A stretch of DNA of 46,521 nt from an uncultured Cryomorphaceae bacterium (GTDB lineage Bacteria > Bacteroidota > Bacteroidia > Flavobacteriales_D > Parvicellaceae), in the NCBI GenBank assembly GCA_947311505.1, contig CAMZLL010000197.1, positions 1-46,521 of the forward strand, written 5' to 3'. The position numbers were made by a program, and so were the translations under genes. Positions 26,512 to 35,616 of the stretch are shown piece after piece; positions within the stretch are counted from its first letter, which is position 1; each line of letters starts with the position of its first letter. Under the pieces are notes generated by a model that was not told the origin of the DNA, ran no database searches, and saw nothing but the letters and a program-made list of their open reading frames with translations.

Positions 26512-27252
26512 TTATATAACTTTTGCTTCGTTGTGTAAAGCGTTAACTAATTCATCTATTTGATCTACTGTAAAATACTTACAATCAGATTTTGCGTCTG
26601 GCAATTCGTAAGAGGCTACCGAAGTAGTGTTTTCAAAAGCTACTGGAGCTACTACATTTAACGGTTTTTTTCTAGCTGCCATTATTCCTCTCATATTAGG
26701 AATTCTTTGTTCGGCCATTCCCTTAGAAGCGCTTACCACAAACGGCATATTTACCTCTACAATTTCAACACCACCAGCGGCATCTCTTTCCAAAGTGGCT
26801 ACTGTTCCTGCTACGTCCATTTTTTCTGCCATTGAAACGTATGGTAAATCCATCAATTCAGCAACCATTCCTCCAATTTGTGCTCCATTGTAGTTGATTG
26901 TTTCCTTTCCGGTCAATACCATATCAAAAGCATTAGCTTTGGCATATTCTGCTATTTGCTTGGCTACAAAAAATGGATCTATAGCTTCTGCATCAACTCG
27001 TACTGCTTCGTGCGCACCTATTGCCAATCCTTTTCTTATAGTTGGCTCATCTGCTGCTGTGCCCACAGTAATCGTAGTCACAGTTCCTCCGTTAGCTTCA
27101 ACTAATTCTAATGCTCGTACTAAAGCATACCATTCATCATATGGATTTACGATGTATTGAACCCCGTTTTCATCAAACTTCGTATTGCCATCGGTGAAGG
27201 CTATTTTTGAAGTCGTGTCTGGAGCTTTACTAATACAAACTAATAGTTTCAT
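26512..27252 (-). CDS. etfB: Electron transfer flavoprotein subunit beta
   Basis: A 246-residue AMP-binding partner of EtfA. Typical features are the start MKLLVCISKAPDTTSKIAF, VNPYDEWYALVRALEL, VTTITVGTAADEPTIRKGLAIGAHEAVRV, and the conserved TGKETINYNGAQIGGMVAELMDLPYVS with RIPNMRGIMAARKKPL. It is the first gene of the etfBA operon. A TATTTTTG box (minus strand, 27295-27288) lies 35 bp upstream. The role in fatty-acid or amino-acid oxidation is inferred from the family. Confidence 0.97.
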   Translation of the reverse strand: MKLLVCISKAPDTTSKIAFTDGNTKFDENGVQYIVNPYDEWYALVRALELVEANGGTVTTITVGTAADEPTIRKGLAIGAHEAVRVDAEAIDPFFVAKQIAEYAKANAFDMVLTGKETINYNGAQIGGMVAELMDLPYVSMAEKMDVAGTVATLERDAAGGVEIVEVNMPFVVSASKGMAEQRIPNMRGIMAARKKPLNVVAPVAFENTTSVASYELPDAKSDCKYFTVDQIDELVNALHNEAKVI

Positions 27253-27287
27253 ATTGTATTATTTTTATGTTTTATAATTTAATTCTA

Positions 27288-27295
27288 CAAAAATA
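27288..27295 (-). promoter_or_regulatory. -7 promoter box of etfBA
   Basis: TATTTTTG on the minus strand fits TAnnTTTG. The nearest TTTG upstream is about 23 bp away, longer than the ideal 19, so the promoter is tentative. Confidence 0.4.
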
Positions 27296-27410
27296 AAGAA
27301 TGCCTTTATTTAAGATTCCAAAACTACATAAAAATGTTATGCAAGCATACCTTTTTTTATTTTTTTTTCTGAAAATTCGTTACAATTCAATGTCAAGTTT
27401 ATATGGGCGT

Positions 27411-27510
27411 GACTCTCGTTTTAATATAAAAACGAAGTCGGGCTATCCACTATATCTCACGAAAGCTCCAAAAAAGCTTTCGTGAGGATGCCGTTTCTAT
27501 CCCTCACGCA
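27411..27510 (-). ncRNA. Structured flavobacterial intergenic element (Flavo-1-like candidate)
   Basis: Read on the minus strand, this segment begins TGCGTGAGGGATAG, continues through GGCATCC and a perfect 12-bp hairpin (27456-27467 against 27475-27486, stem CTCACGAAAGCT), and then has ATAGCCCGAC. A second hairpin (27411-27422 against 27429-27439, one bulge) closes it. The order GCGTGAGGGATAG ... hairpin ... ATAGCCCG recalls a repeated structured motif common between flavobacterial genes. From memory this may be the Flavo-1 RNA family; the family name is not verified. It lies between the RND pump stop (27638) and the etfB start, in the rest of an otherwise empty 385-bp gap. Confidence 0.55.
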
Positions 27511-27637
27511 AAAAAAAAGTAAAGACCGTTGCAAAATTAAGTTGGTATTATATCCAGCAATAGTATTACTTGTGGGTGTTTGAAAGTATTGGAATGGGTA
27601 TCCTATTCGATAAAATAAGAATTTTGTAACGATTTTG

Positions 27638-30600
27638 TTATATCTTGCTCTTCAGTTCCCAGCCTCCAATTTTATAAACCCAAAGTTTGAATCGATACAA
27701 CAAATAATACATAACAGGTATGGCAACTAACGTTAAGAACGTGGCAAATGTCAGCCCATAAATAATTGCCTCACTCATAGGTCCAAAGAATATAGCGTTA
27801 TCTCCTCCAAAGAAAATCTTAGGGTCAAAATCAGTGAAAAGGGAGAAAAAGTCAATATTCATTCCAGTAGCCAAAGGCATCAAACCAAGTATAGTGGTTA
27901 TGGCTGTTAGTAAAACTGGGCGAAGTCGTGTTTGTCCACCTGTAATGATAGCGTCTTTTACCTCTTGTATTGATAGTTGTTGGTTTTCATCCATTCCATT
28001 GGCTTCTTTCTTTCGAGTTCTCAATAGGTTGGTGTAGTCAATCAAAACAATAGCATTGTTTACCACAATACCAGCGAGAGAGATGATACCAATCATAGTC
28101 ATCATTATCACAAAAGGATTTCGGGTAATAACAATACCCAAAAACACTCCTGCTAGACTCAATACTACTGAAAATAGTATTATAGCTGGTGTCGAAAATG
28201 AATTGAATTGCGCTACTATGATAAGGAGAATTAAAAATACGGCTACCAAAAGTGCAGACGATAAGAATGCCATTTCTTTTTCTTGATCTTCCATTTGACC
28301 TGTAAATTTAAATTTGACACCTTTGTTTTTAAACGGTCTCCAAGCGTCAGAATTTTCATAGGTAAGCATCTTGTTTTTTAGTTTTGTTACCAATGCTGTG
28401 GCATTAGCATTTTCAGAAACTCCCGCAAATGCGACTACGATATTGTCTAGGTTTTTTCGTTTAATGGATGTGTTTTTATATACGATACTGTACTTATCAA
28501 CAACCGATGCAATAGGAATGGTCAAATGTTGCCCTCTATTGTTCATAAACATTATTTTTTGATTCAAAATGGCATCGATATCTCCTCTGAATTCTTTTCC
28601 AAATCGTACATTCAAATCATAGATTTCATCGTTTAATTCAAAAGTGGAAATATCTTTACCAAATAATGCAGTACGTACGGTAGATGCCACTTGTCCGTAG
28701 CTCATTCCAGCAGTACGTATCTTTGTTCTATCTAGTTTTATGTTAAATTCAGCCTTGCTGGTTTTTACATCTGTATCTACTTTTTGAACCCCTTCTACAG
28801 CGAGTTCGTTGAGGTGTTTTTTGATGGCGGTAGCCGCATCTACTAAATCTGTATATTCATCCGAACCGGTAACTTCAATATAGATTGGGGCTTTGCTTGG
28901 AGGTCCATTAGGCTCTTTGTCAACTGTTATTCTAAGGTCGGCAATGTTTCCTTTCCATGCTGCAAGTTTTTCTTCTACTTTTTGTTTGATAACACTGGTG
29001 TTTACCCCTTTTCGATGCGAAAATTCACTAAACGAAAGTGTGATACGAGATTTGTGGGGAGTCTCTCCAAACGCTGGTCCTGCCATAGGGTCGGAGGTTC
29101 CTTTACCTACTTGCTCTATCACAGAGGCTATTAGTTTCACGGTGTCGAAATAAACGTTGCCGTTTTCGTCTTTTTTCTTATCCAGGTTGTAAACTTCATT
29201 GTAATTATAATGTTCTCCCATTCCCCATGCGTATTCTTGAAGGTCAGTGAGAGGATCTTCTACATTGTCTCGTGTTTCATTGAGTACCGCATCTACTAAT
29301 GCTTTTACTTCCATAGTGGTTTTATTGGTTACTGCTATGTCAGTTCCTTTGGGATGTTCTATAAATACATTGATGTAGTTGGGTTGATTGTTGGGAAAAA
29401 ATTCAACCTTTGTTGGGAATGTTCCTATCAATACAAAAGACAAAACTAGAATTGCAATCGATCCTAAAAATACCCATATAGGTCGCTTCCCTTTCATGAC
29501 ACTAGTTAAGAATGTTTTATATTTTCCCTCTAACCAAGGCAGAAAAGTTTCTTGAAATTTTATAGAAAGTGGAAACAATACAAAGGCATTTAGCAAAGCT
29601 AATAACCCTATAATCATGAAGATGTTACCCCACCCGAACCAGCTCATGCCATAGAACAAAAAGGAGATTATAATACCAACAGAAGCTATAATGAAAACTT
29701 TGATTTTCTTTGGAGCTTTAGCTTCTACTCGCATCATAACGGCTGTAAGCACGGGGTTTATAACCAATGCTACAAATAAAGATGATCCAAGTACAATCAT
29801 TAATGTAATAGGTAAGTACTGCATGAATTCGCCCATTATACCAGGCCACATAGCTAAAGGAACAAATGCTGCTAAGGTAGTGGCTGTGGAAGCTATGATT
29901 GGCCATGCAACTTCGCCTACACCTTTTTTTGCCGCAGTGATGCCGTCCATACCTTCATCCATCAGTCGATATACGTTTTCTACTACTACAATACCATTGT
30001 CAACCAGCATTCCCAATGCAAGAATTAATGAGAATAAAACCATAATATTGAGCGTGACCCCGGCAGCATGTAAGAGCATAAAACTCATAAACATAGATAA
30101 CGGAATTGCCACACCTACAAAAAGTGCATTTCGTAAGCCTAAGAAAAACAACAAAACACCCACCACAAGAATAACCCCAAAAATGATGGAGTTTTCGAGG
30201 TTGCTGACTTGCGACCTGATCTGATTGGATTGGTCATTGGTCAGTGTTACATTCATACCTCTCAATTTTCCATCTTCCTGTGCTGTTCGTACGATTTCTT
30301 TTACCTCATCTATTGCGTTGATAATGTTTGCTCCTGATCGTTTTTTTACATCTATCATTACCACGGAAGTGTTGGATTGCCTCGCAAAACTTGTTGTGTC
30401 GGTATCTCCAAAAGAAACGGTTGCTACTTCATATAGATAGACATCTTTTTGTCCTTCGTGCTTTACAACTACATTCCTAATATCATCCAAACCTTTAAAT
30501 TTCCCCTCAAACATTACGAAATGGTCGATTCCGTCAATTTTAAGATTGCCAGCACCTACATTGATGTTTTCTTGTTGAATAGCTCTCTCTATGTCGTTGA

Positions 30601-31237
30601 CGCTTATCTCTTTGCTTTCTGCGGCATCTTGCTTGATTTCAATTTTAAGTTTTTGTTCCTGAACACCACGTATTTCCACATCACTTATTGCGGTTATACT
30701 TTCTATTTTGTCTTTTAGATATTCAGCTTTGTTTTTCAGGGTCTGAACTGGGAAATCTCCTGATAAATTGATATTGATAATTGGCATATCAGCAAAGTCC
30801 ATTTTTTTGATAACAGGTTCGAAAGGTAAATCTTGTGCAAAGTTTTTATTTGCTTTAGCATCTTTTACTGCACCTTCTACCAAGTCTTTTGCCTCATCAA
30901 CGGGTACGCTAAATTCAAATTTGACAATAATGAATCCAAAATCTTGCATAGATGTGGACTCTATGCTCTCGATTCCTTTGACTTTGTTTAATTCCTTTTC
31001 AATAGGTTTTACCACTTTGTCTTTTACAATGTCTGGTGAGTTGCCAGGATAAACAACTTGCACATATATTTCGGGTATCTCCAATTCAGGAAAACTTTCT
31101 CTACTCATATTTTGATAAGCTGAAATACCGCCTATCAATAAAATTACCAATATCAAATACACTGTTTTTCGGTTGTTTACCGATAGTGTTGATAATGCAA
31201 ATTCTTTTATTTTATCTACTCTTGATTGCTCACTCAT
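27638..31237 (-). CDS. RND family efflux pump, inner-membrane transporter
   Basis: A 1199-residue AcrB/HAE1-like proton-driven transporter. There are twelve expected membrane spans in two halves: the first at about 25-42, clusters at about 340-560 and about 965-1180, and an extra hydrophobic block near 500-545. Family motifs include ESFPELEIPEIYVQVVYPGNSP, GMLVDNGIVVVENVYRLMDEG with the TM4 Asp pair region, and GIVVNNAIVLIDYTN in the second half. It is the last gene of the tetR-tolC-adaptor-RND operon, 65 bp past the adaptor gene. It should expel drugs, lipophilic compounds or metabolites across both membranes. The substrate is not readable. It is somewhat longer than the roughly 1050 residues of AcrB. 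Confidence 0.95.
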   Translation of the reverse strand: MSEQSRVDKIKEFALSTLSVNNRKTVYLILVILLIGGISAYQNMSRESFPELEIPEIYVQVVYPGNSPDIVKDKVVKPIEKELNKVKGIESIESTSMQDFGFIIVKFEFSVPVDEAKDLVEGAVKDAKANKNFAQDLPFEPVIKKMDFADMPIININLSGDFPVQTLKNKAEYLKDKIESITAISDVEIRGVQEQKLKIEIKQDAAESKEISVNDIERAIQQENINVGAGNLKIDGIDHFVMFEGKFKGLDDIRNVVVKHEGQKDVYLYEVATVSFGDTDTTSFARQSNTSVVMIDVKKRSGANIINAIDEVKEIVRTAQEDGKLRGMNVTLTNDQSNQIRSQVSNLENSIIFGVILVVGVLLFFLGLRNALFVGVAIPLSMFMSFMLLHAAGVTLNIMVLFSLILALGMLVDNGIVVVENVYRLMDEGMDGITAAKKGVGEVAWPIIASTATTLAAFVPLAMWPGIMGEFMQYLPITLMIVLGSSLFVALVINPVLTAVMMRVEAKAPKKIKVFIIASVGIIISFLFYGMSWFGWGNIFMIIGLLALLNAFVLFPLSIKFQETFLPWLEGKYKTFLTSVMKGKRPIWVFLGSIAILVLSFVLIGTFPTKVEFFPNNQPNYINVFIEHPKGTDIAVTNKTTMEVKALVDAVLNETRDNVEDPLTDLQEYAWGMGEHYNYNEVYNLDKKKDENGNVYFDTVKLIASVIEQVGKGTSDPMAGPAFGETPHKSRITLSFSEFSHRKGVNTSVIKQKVEEKLAAWKGNIADLRITVDKEPNGPPSKAPIYIEVTGSDEYTDLVDAATAIKKHLNELAVEGVQKVDTDVKTSKAEFNIKLDRTKIRTAGMSYGQVASTVRTALFGKDISTFELNDEIYDLNVRFGKEFRGDIDAILNQKIMFMNNRGQHLTIPIASVVDKYSIVYKNTSIKRKNLDNIVVAFAGVSENANATALVTKLKNKMLTYENSDAWRPFKNKGVKFKFTGQMEDQEKEMAFLSSALLVAVFLILLIIVAQFNSFSTPAIILFSVVLSLAGVFLGIVITRNPFVIMMTMIGIISLAGIVVNNAIVLIDYTNLLRTRKKEANGMDENQQLSIQEVKDAIITGGQTRLRPVLLTAITTILGLMPLATGMNIDFFSLFTDFDPKIFFGGDNAIFFGPMSEAIIYGLTFATFLTLVAIPVMYYLLYRFKLWVYKIGGWELKSKI

Positions 31238-31302
31238 GTTGGTGTACTGTTATTGTGAATTCATTATTTTAGCTTTCTCAGAAGGAGGTTGCTCTTATGT
31301 TA

Positions 31303-32457
31303 TTATCCTTTTACGACTTCTACCAAATTGCCTACATAAACATCGGCTCTACCTCTGTTGACAATTAGCTCTCCGCCTTTTAGACCTTGCGTAACTACCG
31401 TTTTTCCATTGTACATCGCACCTATTTCGATGTCTTTTTTTACCACTTCAAATAACGCTTTTCCGTTTTCATCTGTAGTTTTATTTAGCACGAACACATA
31501 AGAAGCTTGATTTGCCCCTTTTAAAATTACTTTTGACGGGATAAGCACCGCAGCACTATCTACAATATCTCTTATTTTTACGTTCGCCATTAGGTTGGGT
31601 ACATATTTGTCATTAGACTCTAATAGATCAACCTCCATAAGTATCGTTCTGTTAATAGGGTCTACAAAACTACCTACTCGAGTTACTCGTAGATTATCTT
31701 CTCCCAAATCTAATGCAGGAAAATCAATGTCAACCAGTGCGTTTAAGGAAATATTCTTAAGATACGATTCGGAAATATTGGCAACTACTTTTCGTTTGTT
31801 GATTCCAACTAGCATCAATATCGGGGTAGCCGGACCTGACATTTGACCTTTTACTGCATATACTTTTTCGATAATACCAGTAAATGGTGCTACCAGTTTA
31901 AATTTCCCTTTCTGAGTAAGGAGAGATTGTTTTGTTTTTTTCAAAGTGTTTAATTGACCTTTTGCTTGTTCTAACTGAATGATGTTCCCAAGCCCCTGGT
32001 CGTATAGTTTTTGTTGTTTGGCAACCATAAAATCAGCCACTTTTATTTGCTCTGCCAACTCGTTCATGCTACTCGACACCATGTCGCTATTAAAGGTAGC
32101 GATTAATTCTCCTTTTTGGATGATTTTACCTTCTTTGTTTTTAGCGGGAAGTGAGGTTATCAAACCGCCTACTTCGGGAACTATCATTACCATTTGATCG
32201 GCTTCTACTTTTCCTTGAATGGAAATGTAATGCTCAAAAACTTCTTTTTGTGAAGTTACAGCAGTTACATCTGCATAATCAATAGAGTCAGTTTGTAGCT
32301 TAGAAATTTCTTCATTTATTTCATTGAGTTGTGTTGTTTTCTTATTTAGAACAGATTCTATTTCTGCTTTCTGTTCGATTAAAATGTCGAGCTGATTTTT
32401 ATCTTCACAAGAGATCACTAAGATGCCTAGACCTAATATTAAAACTATTTTTTTCAT
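31303..32457 (-). CDS. RND efflux periplasmic adaptor (membrane fusion protein), lipoprotein
   Basis: A 384-residue MFP with lipobox (LGILVISCEDKN, Cys17). An extra short coiled coil (about 25-57) precedes the canonical barrel-sandwich hybrid split by an alpha-helical hairpin. The lipoyl-like halves are around VEADQMVMIVPEVGGLI and KFKLVAPFTGIIEKVYAVKGQ, and the beta-barrel region is VVANISESYLKNISL. It links the inner-membrane pump to the outer-membrane channel. It lies 12 bp past the TolC-like gene and 65 bp before the pump gene in one operon. Confidence 0.93.
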   Translation of the reverse strand: MKKIVLILGLGILVISCEDKNQLDILIEQKAEIESVLNKKTTQLNEINEEISKLQTDSIDYADVTAVTSQKEVFEHYISIQGKVEADQMVMIVPEVGGLITSLPAKNKEGKIIQKGELIATFNSDMVSSSMNELAEQIKVADFMVAKQQKLYDQGLGNIIQLEQAKGQLNTLKKTKQSLLTQKGKFKLVAPFTGIIEKVYAVKGQMSGPATPILMLVGINKRKVVANISESYLKNISLNALVDIDFPALDLGEDNLRVTRVGSFVDPINRTILMEVDLLESNDKYVPNLMANVKIRDIVDSAAVLIPSKVILKGANQASYVFVLNKTTDENGKALFEVVKKDIEIGAMYNGKTVVTQGLKGGELIVNRGRADVYVGNLVEVVKG

Positions 32458-32469
32458 ATCGTACTGCTG

Positions 32470-33774
32470 TTATTGTGCTAATTTTTCTAATTCTAATTTT
32501 GCTTTTATCAATTCAAATAAAGCATTGGTGTAATTGGTTTGCTCGGTCAGTAATTGATTTTGAGCTTGTGTCAATTCAATACTTGTTATGGTTCCTTCTT
32601 TATAAAGAATTTCATTGTCGTCCAGCACGCTTTGTGCTATTTCTTGTGCCTTTTTTTGAAGGATTATTTTATTTTGAGCCATTTCTAAATGTGTATTTGC
32701 TTGCAAAATTTGCAACTTCAATCCCTCTGTTAATTGTAAAATAGAATTGTTTGTCTTTTCTACCTCTATTTTAGCTTGATTGACTTGTGCCATGCGCTGT
32801 CCACTACTGAAAATAGGTATGTTTAATTGCAGACCCCAGAGCGTGGTTGGGTACCACTCTTTATTTGCATCTAGGAAGTCAAAGTCATTTCGCAATGCTT
32901 GTTTTTGATAACTAAAATACCCCGCCAAAGAAGGTAGATAGTTTGCTTTTGTGTTTTTTAGGCTCAGCTCTTTTATTGTTAACTGAGCGTTTAATAACTT
33001 AAAGTCAATATTGTTTTCGGGAGTAACTGTTGCAATATCTATTGTCGTTTCTGACAAATCTCCTGATAATGAAATTTTATTATCTAATGGATAACCCATT
33101 TGAAATTTAAGAAAATTCTTAGCCATTTGAGTTTGAGACTCCAAAGTTTTGATGGTATTTTGGATTTGCAGCACGCCCAGTTCTAGCTGAGCGCCATTGG
33201 TTCGGGGCATTACCTCCTCCGCAATAAGTTGTTTGGTGAGTTGATGTAGTTCTTTCATTTTTATAAGAGTACTATCTAGTATGCCTTTATTTTTGTGTAG
33301 AATAAGAACTGTATAAAAAGCTTCGGCAACATTTGCTTTTACCTCTTTTTCTTTTTTCTCCGTCAATTGCATTGTCAATTGAGAAGTGGCTTTTATAGCC
33401 TGCAAGCCTACTAGATAGTTGCCGCTAAAAATTAATTGCGAAACATTTAATTCAGCTGAAGCACTATAATTTGTCCCGAACTGAAGTCCGATTAACTCAC
33501 CTTCTGGCGCCATAGGGTTAAAAGCTTTAGCGGGAAGTACCGTAGTCGGAATATCTATAAAATTACTAAATGCTCCTTTTGCAGATACTTGTGGTAGTCC
33601 TATTGCTTTTGTTTCCCAAACTTTCGACTCCATTAATTTTTGATCGAGCTTACTATTCGTAATTTCTTGGCTGTGAGCCAACGCATATGTTTTGGCACTT
33701 TCAAGCGTGAATTTATCTTGTGCAGTAACCATGCAAGAAAGCAATAAGCACCAAATTGTAAATTTTGTTTTCAT
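32470..33774 (-). CDS. TolC family outer-membrane efflux channel
   Basis: A 434-residue protein with a signal peptide (MKTKFTIWCLLLSCMVTAQ, cleavage after TAQ). It has the two-fold TolC repeat of long helices: LESAKTYALAHSQEITNSKLDQ in the first half and LKLLNAQLTIKELSLKNTKANYLPSLAGYFSY in the second. GLQLNIPIFSSGQRMAQVNQA is the second strand/helix signature. The C-terminal helix ends LIKAKLELEKLAQ. It is expected to trimerise into the outer-membrane duct of the RND pump. It lies 3 bp past tetR. Confidence 0.93.
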   Translation of the reverse strand: MKTKFTIWCLLLSCMVTAQDKFTLESAKTYALAHSQEITNSKLDQKLMESKVWETKAIGLPQVSAKGAFSNFIDIPTTVLPAKAFNPMAPEGELIGLQFGTNYSASAELNVSQLIFSGNYLVGLQAIKATSQLTMQLTEKKEKEVKANVAEAFYTVLILHKNKGILDSTLIKMKELHQLTKQLIAEEVMPRTNGAQLELGVLQIQNTIKTLESQTQMAKNFLKFQMGYPLDNKISLSGDLSETTIDIATVTPENNIDFKLLNAQLTIKELSLKNTKANYLPSLAGYFSYQKQALRNDFDFLDANKEWYPTTLWGLQLNIPIFSSGQRMAQVNQAKIEVEKTNNSILQLTEGLKLQILQANTHLEMAQNKIILQKKAQEIAQSVLDDNEILYKEGTITSIELTQAQNQLLTEQTNYTNALFELIKAKLELEKLAQ

Positions 33775-33777
33775 GAA

Positions 33778-34401
33778 TTAGATGTTTAATTGATCATTGT
33801 TTAAGTATTCTTTAAGGTAGGTTATCCCCTGTTCAGAGGCTATCCCTCTAATATGATATCGTACCATTTCAATATGGAGTAAGGCAAAAGTGAAGTGCAA
33901 ACTTTTTTCAATGTCCATACTCATTATCAAGGAAATATTGCCAAGAAATAGACGAGAAATTATCTCGGGAGTGATATTCTTTCGATACAAGCCTTCTTTG
34001 ATTCCTTGATGTGTGTTGTTGATGATTACTTCATTTATGAAACCGTTTTTATGTTCCATTAGTAACTTGAAAGACTCAGGGTAATATTTTTGTAAATCAA
34101 ACATCACAGCTGGATGAGTGTCTTTTAGTTTATCTTGTACAAACTGAGTGACTTTTATCATTCCGTCAATAGCATTCTCACAGTCTTCTTTTATCTCATT
34201 TATAGCAGATCGTTCTTCTTGTATGATAATGCTTATTACTTCATTTACAATATCATTCTTGTCTTTGAAATGTTTGTAAAGGGTCTTTTTGGAAATGCTC
34301 AAATGTCTTGCTAAATCATCCATGTTGACACTCTTAATTCCATAAGTCATCAGAATGTTGACTATTTGTGAAGTTAGTATTGTTTTATATTCATGTACCA
34401 T
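33778..34401 (-). CDS. TetR/AcrR family regulator of the efflux operon
   Basis: A 207-residue regulator. I start at the ATG at 34401 (MVHEYKTILTSQIVNILMTYG), because the longer frame to 34431 would place the TACATTTG box inside the gene. The helix-turn-helix is MDDLARHLSISKKTLYKHFKDKNDIV (about 27-52); the C-terminal helical domain should bind an inducer. It is the first gene of its own operon with the tolC-like, adaptor and RND genes, so autoregulation is expected. A 29-bp inverted repeat lies over the promoter. Confidence 0.92.
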   Translation of the reverse strand: MVHEYKTILTSQIVNILMTYGIKSVNMDDLARHLSISKKTLYKHFKDKNDIVNEVISIIIQEERSAINEIKEDCENAIDGMIKVTQFVQDKLKDTHPAVMFDLQKYYPESFKLLMEHKNGFINEVIINNTHQGIKEGLYRKNITPEIISRLFLGNISLIMSMDIEKSLHFTFALLHIEMVRYHIRGIASEQGITYLKEYLNNDQLNI

Positions 34402-34408
34402 AAGTGTG

Positions 34409-34416
34409 CAAATGTA
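34409..34416 (-). promoter_or_regulatory. -7 promoter box of the tetR-RND operon
   Basis: TACATTTG on the minus strand matches TAnnTTTG and ends only 7 bp before the tetR ATG, which would give a leaderless or near-leaderless mRNA. The expected -33 position falls within the operator 34433-34461. Confidence 0.5.
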
Positions 34417-34432
34417 AACAAAAATAAACAAC

Positions 34433-34461
34433 GGAAACGTTTTAGGTTGTAAAATGTTTCC
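34433..34461. promoter_or_regulatory. Probable TetR operator (inverted repeat)
   Basis: Arms GGAAACGTTTTA (34433-34444) and TAAAATGTTTCC (34450-34461) are reverse complements with one mismatch and a 5-bp spacer. The repeat lies 32 bp upstream of the tetR start, over the expected -33 region. This is where an autorepressing TetR protein would bind. The assignment is inference from position and symmetry. Confidence 0.75.
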
Positions 34462-34483
34462 ATAGGTGCTATTGTCTAAAAAA

Positions 34484-34515
34484 AAAGTAGCAAAACCGTT
34501 TGGAGTTGCTACTTT
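34484..34515 (-). terminator. Terminator after the lipocalin-like lipoprotein gene
   Basis: A 10-bp stem (AAAGTAGCAA / TTGCTACTTT) with a 12-nt loop, followed on the minus strand by a run of eight or more T. It lies 25 bp past the stop at 34541 and insulates the tetR operator from upstream transcription. Confidence 0.85.
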
Positions 34516-34540
34516 GATATAAAGTCTTTATGTGGTTTGT

Positions 34541-35236
34541 TTATTCTTGTATAAGTGTGATTGATGACGACTTATTAATAGTGGTTGTGTTTGAAATTGT
34601 TCCGTCAGATTCAATTTCAGAAGACTCTTTTTCCAAAATAAGTATTAATTCTTTTTTCTTTGAAGAGCTAACTACATATATTTCGTTCATTTCGCCATTA
34701 GAGTAGGTGTTATTGTTTGTTGTTATAATGTTTGCCCCTCCAAGAATTGGGTTAGCAGATTCGAGGCTTTCATTTACAACAAGTGTGTTGAATATTATTC
34801 TTTCATTTTTTTTGAATTCATTTTTTTCAATTTTACCTAGAAAATTCCATGTTCCCGATGCGGTTCTCTTAATGTCGCTATTTATGATGATGTTCCCGTT
34901 GTTGGCTCCAGTATTCGTTTCTAACTTCAGGTTTGTTATTTTTTCCCAAGTGCCGTCTTTCCGTATTTTGAATGTCATTTCAGAAGACTCACCAATTGAA
35001 GTGTAGATATCATTGTTTCCTGATATTGGTTTTATAGTTATTTTTTGATTTAATTTTGAATCTTTGTAGGTGTATTCTTCGATTTTAACCATGTTTGGGT
35101 CTTTAGTCGTGGTTGTTTCAGTTATAGATTGAATTGTCCAAGAGTTAGCAATTTTTCTTTTTGATGTTTTTTTACAAGAACTCCCTGCTCCTATAAAAAG
35201 AGCTAATGAAAGCCCTAATAGTATTGATTTTTTCAT
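34541..35236 (-). CDS. Lipoprotein, possibly lipocalin-like, unknown function
   Basis: A 231-residue protein. The ATG at 35236 gives a lipoprotein signal (MKKSILLGLSLALFIGAGSSCKK, Cys21); the 30 residues upstream in the longer frame do not fit a signal peptide. After the lipobox a domain begins KIANSWTIQSI and continues with alternating strands (FKIRKDGTWEKI, SGTWNFLGKIEKNE, IYVVSSSKKKELILIL), the pattern of Bacteroidota lipocalin-like lipoproteins. No ligand can be inferred. It has its own terminator and stands upstream of the efflux operon on the same strand without obvious link. Confidence 0.65.
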   Translation of the reverse strand: MKKSILLGLSLALFIGAGSSCKKTSKRKIANSWTIQSITETTTTKDPNMVKIEEYTYKDSKLNQKITIKPISGNNDIYTSIGESSEMTFKIRKDGTWEKITNLKLETNTGANNGNIIINSDIKRTASGTWNFLGKIEKNEFKKNERIIFNTLVVNESLESANPILGGANIITTNNNTYSNGEMNEIYVVSSSKKKELILILEKESSEIESDGTISNTTTINKSSSITLIQE

Positions 35237-35616
35237 GTTTAGTATTTTAAATGCAAATGAATGTATTTTTTCAGGCGATCTGTTCGTTTTTGTTTTATCG
35301 GTTGTTATTAGATAGAGAACGGTCACGTTGTCAAAATTATTTTTATTAGGCTAACTACAACTATGGCTTGTCATTATTATTATCGTAAAAAAATGTGGAA
35401 ACATTATCTTACTAATCATCGTTTTAATTTAAAAATAGTTAGAGGGCAATCGTTTTTGTTAGAGAAAGAGCTCTAAGTTTCGCATTGTTTTTAAAATTGA
35501 TTATTGGTGTAATTTGTTCCTTATCCACAGCTTTTTATGAAGAACCTTAATTTTACTTGTTTATCTTTGTTTTCTTTAAAAGAAACGAGTTTTTAGAAAT
35601 TTTCTATAATTGCAGA
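35237..35616. other. Intergenic region between divergent genes
   Basis: A 380-bp AT-rich gap between the lipoprotein (-) and the YhhN gene (+). It holds a TATCTTTG box at 35562-35569 for the plus gene. A 37-codon plus-strand ORF (35363-35476) starts MACHYYYRKKMW, but nothing supports it being translated. No tRNA-like or strong hairpin structure was seen. Confidence 0.5.
35562..35569 (+). promoter_or_regulatory. -7 promoter box of the YhhN gene
   Basis: TATCTTTG matches TAnnTTTG and lies 47 bp before the ATG at 35617. It would sit inside the longer TTG-started frame (35557), which supports the downstream start. Confidence 0.5.

Noticed and set aside
27300-27485. A 61-codon plus-strand frame upstream of etfB
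   Set aside because: It overlaps the structured element on the opposite strand and is a low-complexity, K/F-rich peptide.
29691-30224. A 177-codon plus-strand frame
   Set aside because: It is antisense to the RND pump gene; the peptide is Thr/Ile-rich and without domain features.
35363-35476. A 37-codon ORF between the lipoprotein and the YhhN gene
   Set aside because: It is short, with no ribosome-binding or conservation signal; chance is sufficient.
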